DNA of 64,000 nt, from NCBI RefSeq assembly GCF_002724055.1, contig NZ_BDQY01000001.1, forward strand, positions 124,001 through 188,000. Direction: 5' to 3'. Positions 10,865-20,004 of this stretch are shown here, one piece after another. The notes beneath the pieces are model-generated. The model was not told the DNA's origin and did not search any database. It saw nothing but the letters and a program-made list of their open reading frames with translations. The stretch comes from Tepidibacter mesophilus (GTDB lineage Bacteria > Bacillota > Clostridia > Peptostreptococcales > Peptostreptococcaceae). The translations under genes and the position numbers were made by a program. Positions within the stretch are counted from its first letter, which is position 1. Every line of letters starts with the position of its first letter.

Positions 10865-11989
10865 TTATCTTGACATCTTTCTTACAACAGTGGATGTCCA
10901 TGTAGCTATGACAGTTACCCCTAAAAACATTTCAATTGAAGCCAATACTTTCCCATGGTAATTAATAGGTATAATATCTCCATAACCAACTGTCGTAAAT
11001 GTAACTATACTGAAATACCAAGCCTGAAAATAATCACTCATAAACTCTTTAACATCTAGGCTCAATAACTCTAAAAAGCTATACTTAATCGTCCTATGAT
11101 AATTCATAGTACAATCAACATTTATATTAAATCTAAGTCCAGCCATCATATATAAATAGGCAAATATACTTATCAGAATGAATGAAAAAAATAAAACATT
11201 TTGTGGTTTTTCTCCATATCCAACTATATATTTAGATACCAAATCCATTATTTTAGGTACTATATATTTATGTTTTTTATCTTTATCATTCGTACGAGGA
11301 AGTATCATTTTCCCATTGTACACTCTCTCTTCATAGTAATATTTCCCACTTTCTTCATAATCACCTATTATATTGGATTGATTTTTAGCAATTCTATATG
11401 CATTTCTAGCATCTATATATCTTTCTTTACTGTATTCTACGTTTTGAAGTATAAATTTAGTGTTAGAGGAAAATCTAATTCCATCAAACTTCACTCCGTT
11501 TGATATGTTCTTGAATACAAACTCTTGTCCTAGAAATTTACACATGTAAAAGATTGACTTACTTTTACTGCTTAAAAATTCACTTTTATCAAATATACAA
11601 CTTCTTATAAATACACAATTTTCAAAAGAAACATCTTGATAAAATTTTGTATTTACAAATAAAACATTTGAATAAAATCTGTAATCATCAAAATATATAT
11701 TTTTATTAAATACTGAATAAGAAAAATCAAAAGGAACTTTTTTGTTTAAGTTATTTATTTCTATCCTTCCCAGGCTAACATCTTGATCAAATATAATACC
11801 TCTAAAATCATATATGTTGTCTTCTTTATTCCATAAATACTCATTGGCTTCTATATATCCATTCAATATATTAGTTATAATTTTTTTTTCTTTTTCTGAC
11901 TTAGATTTTCTATGAAATAAGCAGTATTGTGAAACATCATCTGTATATCTATAACATTTACAATCTCCAATCTCCCACTTGCATTTCAT
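10865..11989 (-). CDS. two-TM potassium-channel-like protein with pentapeptide-like domain
   Basis: A 374-residue protein in three parts. The N-terminus has a Cys/His cluster (CKWEIGDCKC, then YCLFH) that could bind a metal. Residues about 50-200 have Phe-rich strands resembling degenerate pentapeptide repeats (for example FENCVFIRSCIFDKSEF). The C-terminus has a TM helix (LFFSFILISIFAYLYMMAGL), the K+ selectivity filter TTVGYGD and a second TM helix. This fits a simple K+-channel pore with a cytoplasmic beta-helix. The ATG at 11989 follows GGAGGT by 10 nt. The frame stays open upstream to 12118, but that extension is translated from an intergenic repeat and is unlikely to be protein. The ligand and physiological role are unknown. 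Confidence 0.75.
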   Translation of the reverse strand: MKCKWEIGDCKCYRYTDDVSQYCLFHRKSKSEKEKKIITNILNGYIEANEYLWNKEDNIYDFRGIIFDQDVSLGRIEINNLNKKVPFDFSYSVFNKNIYFDDYRFYSNVLFVNTKFYQDVSFENCVFIRSCIFDKSEFLSSKSKSIFYMCKFLGQEFVFKNISNGVKFDGIRFSSNTKFILQNVEYSKERYIDARNAYRIAKNQSNIIGDYEESGKYYYEERVYNGKMILPRTNDKDKKHKYIVPKIMDLVSKYIVGYGEKPQNVLFFSFILISIFAYLYMMAGLRFNINVDCTMNYHRTIKYSFLELLSLDVKEFMSDYFQAWYFSIVTFTTVGYGDIIPINYHGKVLASIEMFLGVTVIATWTSTVVRKMSR

Positions 11990-12004
11990 AAAATACAAAC
12001 CTCC

Positions 12005-12120
12005 ATAAACTATAAAAATTTGTCTAACGCTACGAATTGACACATACCGCCAACGAGTCCTAATGACTCCGTTGCTCAAAATAGTTGACACTGTAGCAAT
12101 TCCATAAATGTTATACATAA
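12005..12120 (+). repeat. dispersed intergenic repeat, copy A
   Basis: The core at 12022-12087 begins GTCTAACGCTACG, runs through CGCCAACGAGTCCTAA and ends CAAAATAGTTG. It aligns with similar intergenic stretches at 21755-21823 and 47857-47921, all in the same orientation. This copy lies just upstream of the channel gene. Confidence 0.55.
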
Positions 12121-12385
12121 GTTGAAATTTGTAACTTTGTATTAAGAATAAGAAAGCATTTATAATATATTATTGACACTTATATGATTTTTATCCTTAA
12201 AGAAAATACAATATATTAAATTTCATATACATTCATAGCCCCAACAACCATTAGGATTATATTGACTATACATAGTTTTAACTGTAGTTCTTTTACAAAT
12301 GTAAAAATCTAAATATTTCCCGGGAATTTTATCTAACAATAAATATATATATTTCATAAACTGTTTTATAAGGAGGGAGATTCTT

Positions 12386-12618
12386 GTGTCTGATTTTGAT
12401 AAATCAAAATTAAATATTAATTTTATGCCAGGAGTTAGCGAGGTCAATCCTATAATTCCAAGAAAATATACTCTTACTCATTCAGATAAAACAGCTCAAC
12501 TTTTTTTAAAGCTCATCCTAGTTTAATTAATTCTGCTATATTTATAAAATTCTATTCTATATATCCTATTTTTAATAAAGTACAATACTTTGGAAAAATT
12601 AAAGATTATTTTATTTAA
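12386..12618 (+). pseudogene. staygreen family protein remnant (internal deletion plus frameshift)
   Basis: GTG at 12386 follows AAGGAGGG. It opens a frame starting MSDFDKSKLNINFMPG and continuing PRKYTLTHSDKTAQLF, which matches the start of bacterial staygreen (SGR-like) proteins. The frame stops at 12524-12526. In another frame, overlapping the same poly-T, the sequence reads FFKAHPSLINSAIFIKF, then YPIFNKVQYFG, and stops at 12616-12618. That is the typical C-terminus of the same family. The middle of a roughly 150-residue protein is therefore missing and the join lies in a T-run near 12501-12507. Family recognition is from remembered motifs. In plants staygreen is a Mg-dechelatase; the role in Clostridia is unknown. 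Confidence 0.72.
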
Positions 12619-12620
12619 AT

Positions 12621-12660
12621 ACTAAAAGTCCTAATTTTGACTAAAATTAGGACTTTTAGT
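12621..12660 (+). terminator. intrinsic terminator after the staygreen remnant
   Basis: Near-perfect long inverted repeat ACTAAAAGTCCTAATTTT / AAAATTAGGACTTTTAGT with a very short loop. It still stands behind the broken gene. Confidence 0.7.
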
Positions 12661-12714
12661 ATTTATCATTAAATTATATAATTTAATAATAAAATAAAAA
12701 GAAGGGTTGGTAAT

Positions 12715-13521
12715 ATGAAAAAAATTATTGTATTGACATTACTAATTTTATGCTCATATATATACTCCCAAGTGATAGGTATTAAAGTTAATAAAGTAAA
12801 TATATACTCAGATAAAATTTTTAGTGATCTAAGTATACGAATACTCCAGATATCTGATATTCACAACAGAAATTTAAATAATACAAATTTATTATATTAT
12901 GTTAAAAAATCAAATATAGATATGATAGTTCTAACTGGAGATATTATAGATGCTAAAACTGAAGATTTTGAACAGATATATTCATTTTTAGATTCATTAA
13001 TAAGTATAAATCCAAATGTATATTTTGTAAGCGGTAATCATGAATGGAGAAACTCAAGTAAAGATGAATTCATGGATTGTCTAAGAGATAAAAATTTAAT
13101 AGATTTAAATAATTCAAATACTGTATTTGAAAAAAATAATATAAAAATCAATTTATGCGGGATCGATGATCCTTACACAAATCACGAAAACACATACTCA
13201 GCTTTAAAAAATATAAACCCTCAGCATTTTACTGTTTTATTATCTCACTCTCCAAATGTTATAATGAAATATAAATATATAAACTCAGATCTTATTTTAT
13301 GTGGACATACGCACGGAGGGCAAACTAGACTACCTTTAATAGGAGGTCTTATAGCTCCTGGCCAGGGGTTATTTCCAAAATACGACAAAGGTTTATATGA
13401 ATTAGATAACAGTAAATTAATTTATATAGATAGTGGTGTGGGCACAAGTTCTCTTCCAATAAGATTTTTAAATAAAAGTCAAATAAGCTTAATAGTCGTG
13501 CAAAGCAAAAGTAGATATTAA
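12715..13521 (+). CDS. calcineurin-like metallophosphoesterase (YkuE/YaeI type)
   Basis: A 268-residue phosphoesterase of the two-metal calcineurin fold. Metal-site motifs in order: DIHN near residue 48, GDIID near 79, GNHEW near 107, a lone SH near 182 and GHTHGG near 197. A single hydrophobic N-terminal stretch is an uncleaved anchor or signal, so the enzyme probably faces outside. Relatives act on phospholipid-like or nucleotide substrates; the substrate here cannot be read from sequence. ATG follows GAAGGGTTGG. The gene stands alone between two terminators and converges on asnS. Confidence 0.85.
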   Translation: MKKIIVLTLLILCSYIYSQVIGIKVNKVNIYSDKIFSDLSIRILQISDIHNRNLNNTNLLYYVKKSNIDMIVLTGDIIDAKTEDFEQIYSFLDSLISINPNVYFVSGNHEWRNSSKDEFMDCLRDKNLIDLNNSNTVFEKNNIKINLCGIDDPYTNHENTYSALKNINPQHFTVLLSHSPNVIMKYKYINSDLILCGHTHGGQTRLPLIGGLIAPGQGLFPKYDKGLYELDNSKLIYIDSGVGTSSLPIRFLNKSQISLIVVQSKSRY

Positions 13522-13541
13522 CCTAGGTTAATATCTACTTT
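13508..13541. terminator. bidirectional terminator between metallophosphoesterase and asnS
   Basis: Perfect inverted repeat with arms AAAGTAGATATTAACC and GGTTAATATCTACTTT. It overlaps the stop codon of the plus-strand gene and sits just past the end of asnS. Confidence 0.75.
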
Positions 13542-13550
13542 AATTATTAA

Positions 13551-14942
13551 CTAAAATTCTGCACTTTTTGGTGTTCTTGGGAAAGGTATAACGTCTCTTA
13601 TATTTCCCATACCTGTTAAATACATTATAGCTCTTTCAAATCCAAGCCCATACCCTGCATGCTTTGTTCCACCGTATTTTCTAAGTTCTAAATACCACCA
13701 ATAATCCTCTTCATTAAGATTCATTTCTTTCATTCTAGACTCTAATATATCAAGTCTTTCTTCTCTTTGACTTCCTCCGATTATTTCTCCTACACCAGGA
13801 ACTAATAAATCCGCTGCCGCAACTGTCCTATTATCATCGTTAAGTCTCATATAGAAAGATTTAATATCTTTTGGATAATCAGTAACAAATAGAGGCTTTT
13901 TATATACCTCATCAGTTAAATATCTTTCATGCTCTGTTTGAAGATCGCATCCCCACTCTACTGGATAATCAAATTCTTTACCTGAATTTTTAAGAATTTC
14001 TACTGCCTCTGTATATGTTATTCTACCAAAATCAGAGTTAACAACATTGTTTAATCTATCAAGTAAACCTTTGTCTATAAAACTATTGAAAAATTCCATT
14101 TCTTCAGGAGCATTTTCCATAACATAACTAATTAAGTATGTCATCATTTCTTCCGCTAAGTTCATATAATCATTAAGGTCTGCAAATGCAATCTCAGGTT
14201 CAATCATCCAAAACTCAGATGCATGTCTAGATGTATTAGAGTTTTCTGCTCTAAAAGTTGGTCCAAAAGTATATATATTTCTAAAAGCTAATGCGTAAGC
14301 TTCTGCCTCTAATTGTCCACTTACTGTTAAATTAGTCTCTTTACCAAAGAAATCTTTAGAATAATCAATATTTCCTTCCTCATTAGTAGAAGGATTCTTC
14401 ATGTCTAGAGTAGTTATTCTAAACATCTCCCCTGCACCCTCACAATCACTACCAGTTATTATTGGAGTATGTGTGTATACAAAACCTTTTTCCTGAAAAA
14501 ACTTATGTATAGCATATGCAGCTATAGAACGTACTCTAAATACAGCTGAGAATGTATTGCTACGAGGTCTTAAGTGTGCTATAGTTCTTAAATATTCAAG
14601 AGTATGTCTTTTCTTTTGTAGAGGATACTCACTTGAAGATTCTCCTTCAACAATTATTTTAGTAGCCTTTATTTCAAAAGGTTGCTTTGATCCAGGTGTT
14701 AATGCTAACTTTCCTTCAACTACTATCGATGTGCTAATAGATAGTTTGCTTATTTCTTTGAAATTTTCTAAGTTTTCTTCAAATACAACTTGGATATTTT
14801 TAAAGAAACTTCCATCGTTTACTTCTATAAATCCAAATGATTTTGAAGATCTTAACGTTCTTATCCATCCTGATATTTGTACAGTTTGATCAGAATACTT
14901 TTGAGTTTCTCTGTAAATTTCTTTTACCAATATATTTTTCAT
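13551..14942 (-). CDS. asnS: asparaginyl-tRNA synthetase
   Basis: Class II synthetase that charges tRNA-Asn. An N-terminal OB-fold anticodon-binding domain (residues about 1-110, [18 protein letters not shown]) is followed by the class II core. Motif 2 lies around [21 protein letters not shown] and motif 3 is [14 protein letters not shown] near the C-terminus. The length of 463 residues is normal. The Asn rather than Asp assignment rests on overall family resemblance and on the upstream T-box, whose specifier can be read as AAC. ATG follows AAAGGAGG. Confidence 0.95.
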   Translation of the reverse strand: MKNILVKEIYRETQKYSDQTVQISGWIRTLRSSKSFGFIEVNDGSFFKNIQVVFEENLENFKEISKLSISTSIVVEGKLALTPGSKQPFEIKATKIIVEGESSSEYPLQKKRHTLEYLRTIAHLRPRSNTFSAVFRVRSIAAYAIHKFFQEKGFVYTHTPIITGSDCEGAGEMFRITTLDMKNPSTNEEGNIDYSKDFFGKETNLTVSGQLEAEAYALAFRNIYTFGPTFRAENSNTSRHASEFWMIEPEIAFADLNDYMNLAEEMMTYLISYVMENAPEEMEFFNSFIDKGLLDRLNNVVNSDFGRITYTEAVEILKNSGKEFDYPVEWGCDLQTEHERYLTDEVYKKPLFVTDYPKDIKSFYMRLNDDNRTVAAADLLVPGVGEIIGGSQREERLDILESRMKEMNLNEEDYWWYLELRKYGGTKHAGYGLGFERAIMYLTGMGNIRDVIPFPRTPKSAEF

Positions 14943-14974
14943 ACTATTACCTCCTTTATACTTTCTTTACAAAT

Positions 14975-15268
14975 AAAAAAAGTCTCTCATCCCTATGAAG
15001 GGACGAAAAACTTATTATTCGCGGTACCACCCTAATTGCCATAATATGGCCACTTGATATTAAATACAAAGATATACTTTATATTTTTCATTTGATAACG
15101 GTATGAACCCGCCTAATCCTACTCCCTATTCGGTTTCAGTTAGAAACTCCAAGCTGTTCTTCTCTATGACTTTTCATATTGGACTCTCACCATCACCAAC
15201 TCGCTTTGATAAAAATAACTCATAGATACTCTTCTCTTCATTGTTTTTAAATATTTTATTCTAATTAG
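14975..15268 (-). promoter_or_regulatory. T-box leader of asnS (specifier AAC, Asn)
   Basis: The minus strand carries the conserved T-box AGGGTGGTACCGCG (15033-15020). It is followed by a terminator hairpin (GTCCCT/AGGGAT) and a run of T. Upstream are the stem I elements AGCGAGTTGG and GGTGAGAGTCC. The specifier loop reads TTTCTAACTGAAA; AAC (15141-15139) precedes TGAA. Uncharged tRNA-Asn should stabilise the antiterminator and raise asnS expression. Confidence 0.92.
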
Positions 15269-15275
15269 TATTTAT

Positions 15276-15304
15276 ATTATATTATCTTTATTTTTTAATG
15301 TCAA
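15276..15304 (-). promoter_or_regulatory. sigma-A type promoter of asnS leader
   Basis: -35 TTGACA (15304-15299), 17-nt spacer, -10 TATAAT (15281-15276). The inverted repeat AATGTCAAA / TTTGACATT (15297-15319) overlaps the -35. Confidence 0.75.
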
Positions 15305-15329
15305 ACATAATTTGACATTAAATTTTTAT

Positions 15330-15497
15330 CTATTTTTGATTCTCATCATCTACCCATTCTTTTGCTTCTTCAGTTGCTCTTTGACTAGGTATTGATACAT
15401 TAGTTTCATCAAATACACTTTCTATATCTGCCCATGCTGCAGTTTCATGATTTTCACTTAAATTAGTAAACTTTTTTCTTCTGTCTTTGTTTTTCAT
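15330..15497 (-). CDS. small DUF3787-type spore-surface protein (CDIF630_02480 family)
   Basis: A 55-residue ORF beginning MKNKDRRKKF with ATG at 15497, preceded by AAAGGAGTGG. It has the family pattern of a basic start, then ENHETAAWADIE, then the motif NVSIPSQRATEEAKEWVDD. This matches the short clostridial DUF3787 proteins, one of which is reported on the C. difficile spore surface. It has no signal peptide or TM segment. The function is unknown and the family call is from remembered sequence pattern. Confidence 0.75.
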   Translation of the reverse strand: MKNKDRRKKFTNLSENHETAAWADIESVFDETNVSIPSQRATEEAKEWVDDENQK

Positions 15498-15768
15498 ATC
15501 AACCACTCCTTTGATTATATTATTTACTTAATTTTAAAATTTATTATAATTATCTACTTTAATTTATTCTCATAGTTTATTTTTACTTGTTTTCATGGTA
15601 AAATATCTTAGATTAGATTTTTATTGTAATAAACTTATTTTTTTAGGTTGTATATATAATTATCTATAATATAAATTAATAATGGTAATTATATTAGTAA
15701 TCTCAAAATTTATATCATTACTATTAAGTCATACAACTCAAGAAAATATAATTGTAGGAGGATTTATT

Positions 15769-16215
15769 ATGAGAAAAGAATTCAAGCAAGAAATAAAAAA
15801 GAAAGTAGACTTAAAAAGTATGAATCAAACCGAAAAAGATTTATCTACTATGTTTGGTAAGATGATATTAAAAAAATCAATTATACCTATTATTTTAATA
15901 TTGTTATCATTTTTTGGAACAAAACCATTCATTCCTAATATTTGGGTAAGATTCGGACTTACATTAGCGGTTACAGCAGGGTCTTTTTACTATTTAAAAT
16001 TGTACAGAGATAAACTTCAACAATTAAAATACTATGAAGGAACAGTTATATACTTTCAAAAGAAAGAAAACCAATACGAACTTTTACTTAAAAACGGAAA
16101 ATTACCTATTAAATTAAATATAAAAAAAGGTTTAGATGAAAAGAGTGTTAGAAAAAACCAAATCTTACGTTTATATTACAATGAGCCAGAAAAAGTTGCT
16201 ATTATAGTTAAATAA
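15769..16215 (+). CDS. hypothetical two-TM membrane protein
   Basis: 148 residues from ATG at 15769, which follows TAGGAGG; codons upstream in frame have no ribosome site. A charged N-terminal third (EFKQEIKKKVDLKSMNQTEKD) is followed by two close TM helices (about residues 35-50 and 58-75). A soluble C-terminal domain of about 70 residues holds a YEGTVIYFQKKENQYELLLKNG-like beta pattern. I do not recognise the family. It is followed by its own terminator and appears monocistronic. Confidence 0.7.
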   Translation: MRKEFKQEIKKKVDLKSMNQTEKDLSTMFGKMILKKSIIPIILILLSFFGTKPFIPNIWVRFGLTLAVTAGSFYYLKLYRDKLQQLKYYEGTVIYFQKKENQYELLLKNGKLPIKLNIKKGLDEKSVRKNQILRLYYNEPEKVAIIVK

Positions 16216-16225
16216 TTTTTAATAA

Positions 16226-16254
16226 AACAGAATCTTTGATTAGATTCTGTTTTT
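16226..16254 (+). terminator. intrinsic terminator
   Basis: Hairpin AAACAGAATCT / AGATTCTGTTTTTT directly after the membrane-protein gene, ending in a T-run. Confidence 0.8.
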
Positions 16255-16354
16255 TATTTTATTACATAATTAAATTAATTATATAGATTTTTTTTATAAA
16301 AAGATATAATATATATGTATACAATATACTTACCAATTGAAAGAGGTGTTTTAC

Positions 16355-16702
16355 TTGAAATCATTTAGACAATTAGGAATAATTTTATTTATATGTTTTT
16401 TAGGAGAAGTTATTTCTAACTTTTTACCATTTCCATTACCAGGTAGTATAGTAGGTATGATATTACTATTTATATCTCTCATTACAGGTATAATAAAACT
16501 TTATATGATAGAAGATATAAGTAATTTTTTATTAAATAATTTAGCTTTCTTTTTTATACCACCAGGAGTCGGTTTAATATCTTCTCTTGATATATTAAAA
16601 GGACAATGGTTTATATTATTTTTTATATCTATTGTTTCTACCATATTAGTAATATTTACAACTGGATTTACAATTCAAATATTGAAAAGAAGGAGAGATT
16701 AA
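16355..16702 (+). CDS. CidA/LrgA family holin-like membrane protein
   Basis: 115 residues with four TM helices. The family signature PFPLPGSIVGMILLFISL is near residue 25. LrgA/CidA proteins form small membrane pores linked to murein hydrolase export, overflow metabolite transport and cell lysis control. TTG at 16355 is the better start because AAAGAGGTG lies 8 nt upstream; the earlier TTG at 16337 precedes that site. The gene is followed one base later by the LrgB partner, so the two form an operon. Confidence 0.88.
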   Translation: MKSFRQLGIILFICFLGEVISNFLPFPLPGSIVGMILLFISLITGIIKLYMIEDISNFLLNNLAFFFIPPGVGLISSLDILKGQWFILFFISIVSTILVIFTTGFTIQILKRRRD

Positions 16703-16703
16703 T

Positions 16704-17393
16704 ATGAATTTTGTTAATAACCCTATATTCGGTGTACTTATAACTATATTAGCTTTTGAAATTAGTGTTCTTATAAATAAAAAAACAAAGCTTTCTATTT
16801 TAAATCCTATATTTATAAGTATGATAATTATAATTTCATTTCTTTTAATATTAGATATTGATTTTGATTCATATAATAAAGGAGCTAGCTTTATTACTTT
16901 CTTCTTAACCCCAGCTACAGTAATGCTAGCCGTTCCATTATATAAGCAAGTTGATTTATTAAAAAAAAATTTACTTCCTATTTTAATAGGAGTATTTGTA
17001 GGATGTTTAACATCTATATCTAGTATAATATTTTTAAGCAAATATTTAAATGTAAATACTAAAATAAGTTTATCCCTAATTCCAAAATCAATAACTACCC
17101 CTATAGGTATAGAAGTATCTAACCAAATAGGTGGTATACCTTCAATCACTATAGTCTGTATAATTATAACTGGTGTTATAGGAGCTGTTTTAGGCCCTCC
17201 CTTATGTAAATTCTTTAAAATAAAAGACAAAGTAGCTATAGGTGTTTCAATAGGAACTTCATCACATGCTCTTGGAACCACAAAAGCTATGGAGCTTGGA
17301 GAAACTGAAGGTGCTATGAGTAGTCTTTCTATAGGAATTGCAGGTATTATAACATTACTATTAGCTCCTATATTGATAAAATTTATAGCTTAA
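16704..17393 (+). CDS. LrgB/CidB family membrane protein
   Basis: 229 residues with several TM helices. The family pattern is present: TPATVMLAVPLYKQ near residue 70, PKSITTPIGIEVS near 125 and GTSSHALGTTKAMELGE near 187. It is the obligate partner of the LrgA-like protein just upstream (1-nt gap, AAGGAG ribosome site). Related plant PLGG1 exports glycolate/glycerate, and bacterial pairs have been linked to pyruvate uptake; the substrate here is not readable. A terminator follows. Confidence 0.9.
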   Translation: MNFVNNPIFGVLITILAFEISVLINKKTKLSILNPIFISMIIIISFLLILDIDFDSYNKGASFITFFLTPATVMLAVPLYKQVDLLKKNLLPILIGVFVGCLTSISSIIFLSKYLNVNTKISLSLIPKSITTPIGIEVSNQIGGIPSITIVCIIITGVIGAVLGPPLCKFFKIKDKVAIGVSIGTSSHALGTTKAMELGETEGAMSSLSIGIAGIITLLLAPILIKFIA

Positions 17394-17398
17394 AATTA

Positions 17399-17430
17399 GA
17401 GCCGTATTCTTAATTAAGAATACGGCTTTT
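17399..17430 (+). terminator. intrinsic terminator after lrgAB pair
   Basis: Perfect hairpin AGCCGTATTCTTAA / TTAAGAATACGGCT followed by TTTT. Confidence 0.85.
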
Positions 17431-17562
17431 GTATTTTTATTATATTTTTGTTATTTTTATACATTTTTATTACTATTTTTTGTTTTCTAGTGATATAATA
17501 TAATTAATTAAATTTTCTGAATTTTTCATTTTTTATTCAGCAAAAAAGGGGGGGGTATTGTT

Positions 17563-18078
17563 ATGTTAAAAGAATCTTTAAGTAAAGACAATTTCGATGA
17601 ACTAGATGATTTTATCAACTCAATTGAGGACAAAAAAGGTGCTTTAATAGAAGTCCTTCATAAAGCTCAGCATATCTTTGGTTATCTTCCTAAAGATGTT
17701 CAATTATTTATAAGTAAAAGATTGAATATCCCATCTTCAAAGGTATTCGGTGTTGTCAGTTTTTATTCTTATTTTACTACAAAACCAAGAGGACAATACG
17801 TTATAAATATTTGTCTTGGAACAGTCTGTTTTGTAAAAGGTGCTGATAAGATAATGGAAAAATTTGAACAAACACTTAATATTAAATGTGGAGAAACTAC
17901 ACCAGATGGTAAATTCACCTTAGAGGGCTTAAGATGTGTTGGTGCTTGTGGATTAGCGCCTGTAGTCGTTATAAATGAAAAAGTTTATGGTAAGGTTACA
18001 TTAGATGATGTAGAAAAAATACTTTTCAATTATAAGGATGAAGTTGAAGATAAAAAGTTAGCACATTCTTCAATATAA
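17563..18078 (+). CDS. hndA: bifurcating hydrogenase 24-kDa [2Fe-2S] subunit (HndA/HydC, NuoE-like)
   Basis: 171 residues. An N-terminal helical region (LIEVLHKAQHIFGYLP) leads into a thioredoxin-like [2Fe-2S] domain with Cys ligands in CLGTVC near residue 90 and CVGAC near 130, spaced as in NuoE. It is the small electron-transfer subunit of the soluble NAD(P)-linked [FeFe] hydrogenase encoded by the next two genes. A strong GGGGGGG ribosome site precedes the ATG. It starts a three-gene operon; no separate HndB gene is present. Confidence 0.92.
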   Translation: MLKESLSKDNFDELDDFINSIEDKKGALIEVLHKAQHIFGYLPKDVQLFISKRLNIPSSKVFGVVSFYSYFTTKPRGQYVINICLGTVCFVKGADKIMEKFEQTLNIKCGETTPDGKFTLEGLRCVGACGLAPVVVINEKVYGKVTLDDVEKILFNYKDEVEDKKLAHSSI

Positions 18079-18104
18079 TTTATAAAGGGGGGAGAAAAAT
18101 AATT

Positions 18105-19988
18105 ATGAATAAAATAAAATCATTCAAAGAGCTAATCAATCTTAATGAAACTCTAAAACCACTTATAGATATCAGAACTAATACACATTCTAAATATACA
18201 GACAATAATTTAAAAGAAATTTTAGTTTGTGGAGGTACAGGATGTCATTCTGCTCAAAGTGATGAGATAATTAAAAATCTTAGAAGTAGCATTAAAAACA
18301 ACAATCTATTGAATAAAGTGAAGGTTTCATTGACTGGATGCTTTGGATTTTGCGCCAAGGGTCCTATAATTAAAATATTCCCAGATAATGTGTTTTACGT
18401 AAATGTATCACCTAAAGATGCTGAAGAAATAATAAATAAACATATAATAAAGGGCAACATTATAGATAAATTATTATTCGAAGAGCCTACTATAAGCCAA
18501 AAAGTTAAAAAACATGATGATATGTCTTTTTATAAAAAGCAAATGCGAATAGCTCTTAGAAATTGTGGTGTTATAAACCCTGAAAACATAAATGAATACA
18601 TAGCTAACGATGGTTATATGGCTCTTGGAAATGCACTATCATCTATGTCTAAAGGAGAAGTCATAGATTTAATAAAAAAATCGGGTCTTAGAGGAAGAGG
18701 CGGCGCTGGCTTTCCTACAGGTATAAAATGGGAATCAACTTCAAAAGCTTTATCTGATGAAAAATATGTTGTTTGCAACGCTGATGAAGGTGATCCTGGA
18801 GCATTTATGGACAGATCTGTCCTCGAGGGAGATCCTCACTCTGTTTTAGAAGCTATGATAATTAATGGCTATGCCATAGGCTCAAATAATGGATATATAT
18901 ACATTCGTGCCGAATATCCACTTGCTATTCATAGACTCGAAATAGCTATAGATCAAGCGAGAGAATTCGGATTTCTCGGAAAAGATATTTTAGGAACAGG
19001 ATTCAATTTTGATATAAAACTTAAATACGGAGCAGGAGCATTTGTATGCGGAGAAGCAACTGCCCTTATACACTCTATTGAGGGTAATCGCGGAGAGCCT
19101 AGAATGAAAACAATAAGTTCTTCAAAACAAGGTTTATGGAATAAGCCAACTTGTGTAAACAACGTAGAAACTTATGCTAATATTCCTGCAATAATATTAA
19201 ATGGGTCTAAATGGTATTCTGATATAGGAACTGAAAAGTCTAAAGGTACAAAAGTATTTGCACTTGGAGGAAAAATCAACAATGTAGGTCTTGTTGAGGT
19301 TCCAATGGGGACTACTTTAAGAGAAATAATATTTGAAATAGGCGGAGGAATACCTGATGGTAAGAAATTTAAAGCTGTTCAAACGGGAGGTCCTTCAGGT
19401 GGATGTATACCTTCAAAGTTTTTAGATATTCCAATTGATTTTGATTCTTTAAATGCAATAGGTTCTATGATGGGTTCTGGAGGAATGCTTGTTCTTGATG
19501 AAACAGATTGTATGGTTAATATAGCTAAATTTTTCTTAGAATTTACTGTTGAAGAGTCTTGTGGTAAATGTACTCCTTGCCGTATAGGAAATAAGAGACT
19601 ACATGAAATATTAACTAAAATTACAGAAGGTAAAGGGTCTAAGCAAGATTTATATGATTTAAAAGAACTTGCTGAAACAATTAAGGATACATCTTTATGC
19701 GGTCTTGGAAAAACATCTCCAAATCCAGTATTAAGTACAATGAAATACTTTATGGATGAATATGAAGATCATGTTATACATAAAAAATGTAGTTCAGGTT
19801 CATGTCAAGCATTACTTGATTATTTCATAACAGATAAATGTATAGGATGTACAAAATGTTCTAAGATTTGTCCAGCTAATGCTATAAATGGAACAGTAAA
19901 AGAAACTCATGTAGTAGACAATGTAAAATGTCTTAAATGCGGTGCTTGTCTGGATGCATGCAAATTTAATGCAATAATAAAAAAATAG
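18105..19988 (+). CDS. hndC: bifurcating hydrogenase flavin subunit (HndC/HydB, NuoF-like)
   Basis: 627 residues. Domains in order: a thioredoxin-like [2Fe-2S] domain (CGGTGCHS near 42, TGCFGFC near 82); the NuoF core with GRGGAGFPTGIKWE near 200 and NADEGDPGAF near 225 for NADH/FMN binding; an SLBB-like segment near 390; the [4Fe-4S] motif CGKCTPCRIG near 487; and a C-terminal 2[4Fe-4S] ferredoxin domain (CIGCTKCSKICP and CLKCGACLDAC). This layout is that of HydB/HndC subunits that bifurcate electrons between NAD(P)H and ferredoxin, or run the reverse. It sits 26 nt after hndA. Confidence 0.93.
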   Translation: MNKIKSFKELINLNETLKPLIDIRTNTHSKYTDNNLKEILVCGGTGCHSAQSDEIIKNLRSSIKNNNLLNKVKVSLTGCFGFCAKGPIIKIFPDNVFYVNVSPKDAEEIINKHIIKGNIIDKLLFEEPTISQKVKKHDDMSFYKKQMRIALRNCGVINPENINEYIANDGYMALGNALSSMSKGEVIDLIKKSGLRGRGGAGFPTGIKWESTSKALSDEKYVVCNADEGDPGAFMDRSVLEGDPHSVLEAMIINGYAIGSNNGYIYIRAEYPLAIHRLEIAIDQAREFGFLGKDILGTGFNFDIKLKYGAGAFVCGEATALIHSIEGNRGEPRMKTISSSKQGLWNKPTCVNNVETYANIPAIILNGSKWYSDIGTEKSKGTKVFALGGKINNVGLVEVPMGTTLREIIFEIGGGIPDGKKFKAVQTGGPSGGCIPSKFLDIPIDFDSLNAIGSMMGSGGMLVLDETDCMVNIAKFFLEFTVEESCGKCTPCRIGNKRLHEILTKITEGKGSKQDLYDLKELAETIKDTSLCGLGKTSPNPVLSTMKYFMDEYEDHVIHKKCSSGSCQALLDYFITDKCIGCTKCSKICPANAINGTVKETHVVDNVKCLKCGACLDACKFNAIIKK

Positions 19989-20004
19989 TTAGTGAGGTGA
20001 TAAT

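Noticed and set aside
11990-12118. 43-codon in-frame extension at the start of the channel gene
   Set aside because: It is translated from the intergenic repeat copy A, and the ATG at 11989 has a proper GGAGGT site.
12223-12447. 74-codon minus-strand frame
   Set aside because: It lies mostly antisense to the staygreen remnant and has no ribosome site or recognisable motif.
16646-17281. 211-codon minus-strand frame opposite the LrgB gene
   Set aside because: Low-complexity Ile/Lys composition, no ribosome site, and fully antisense to a well-supported membrane protein.
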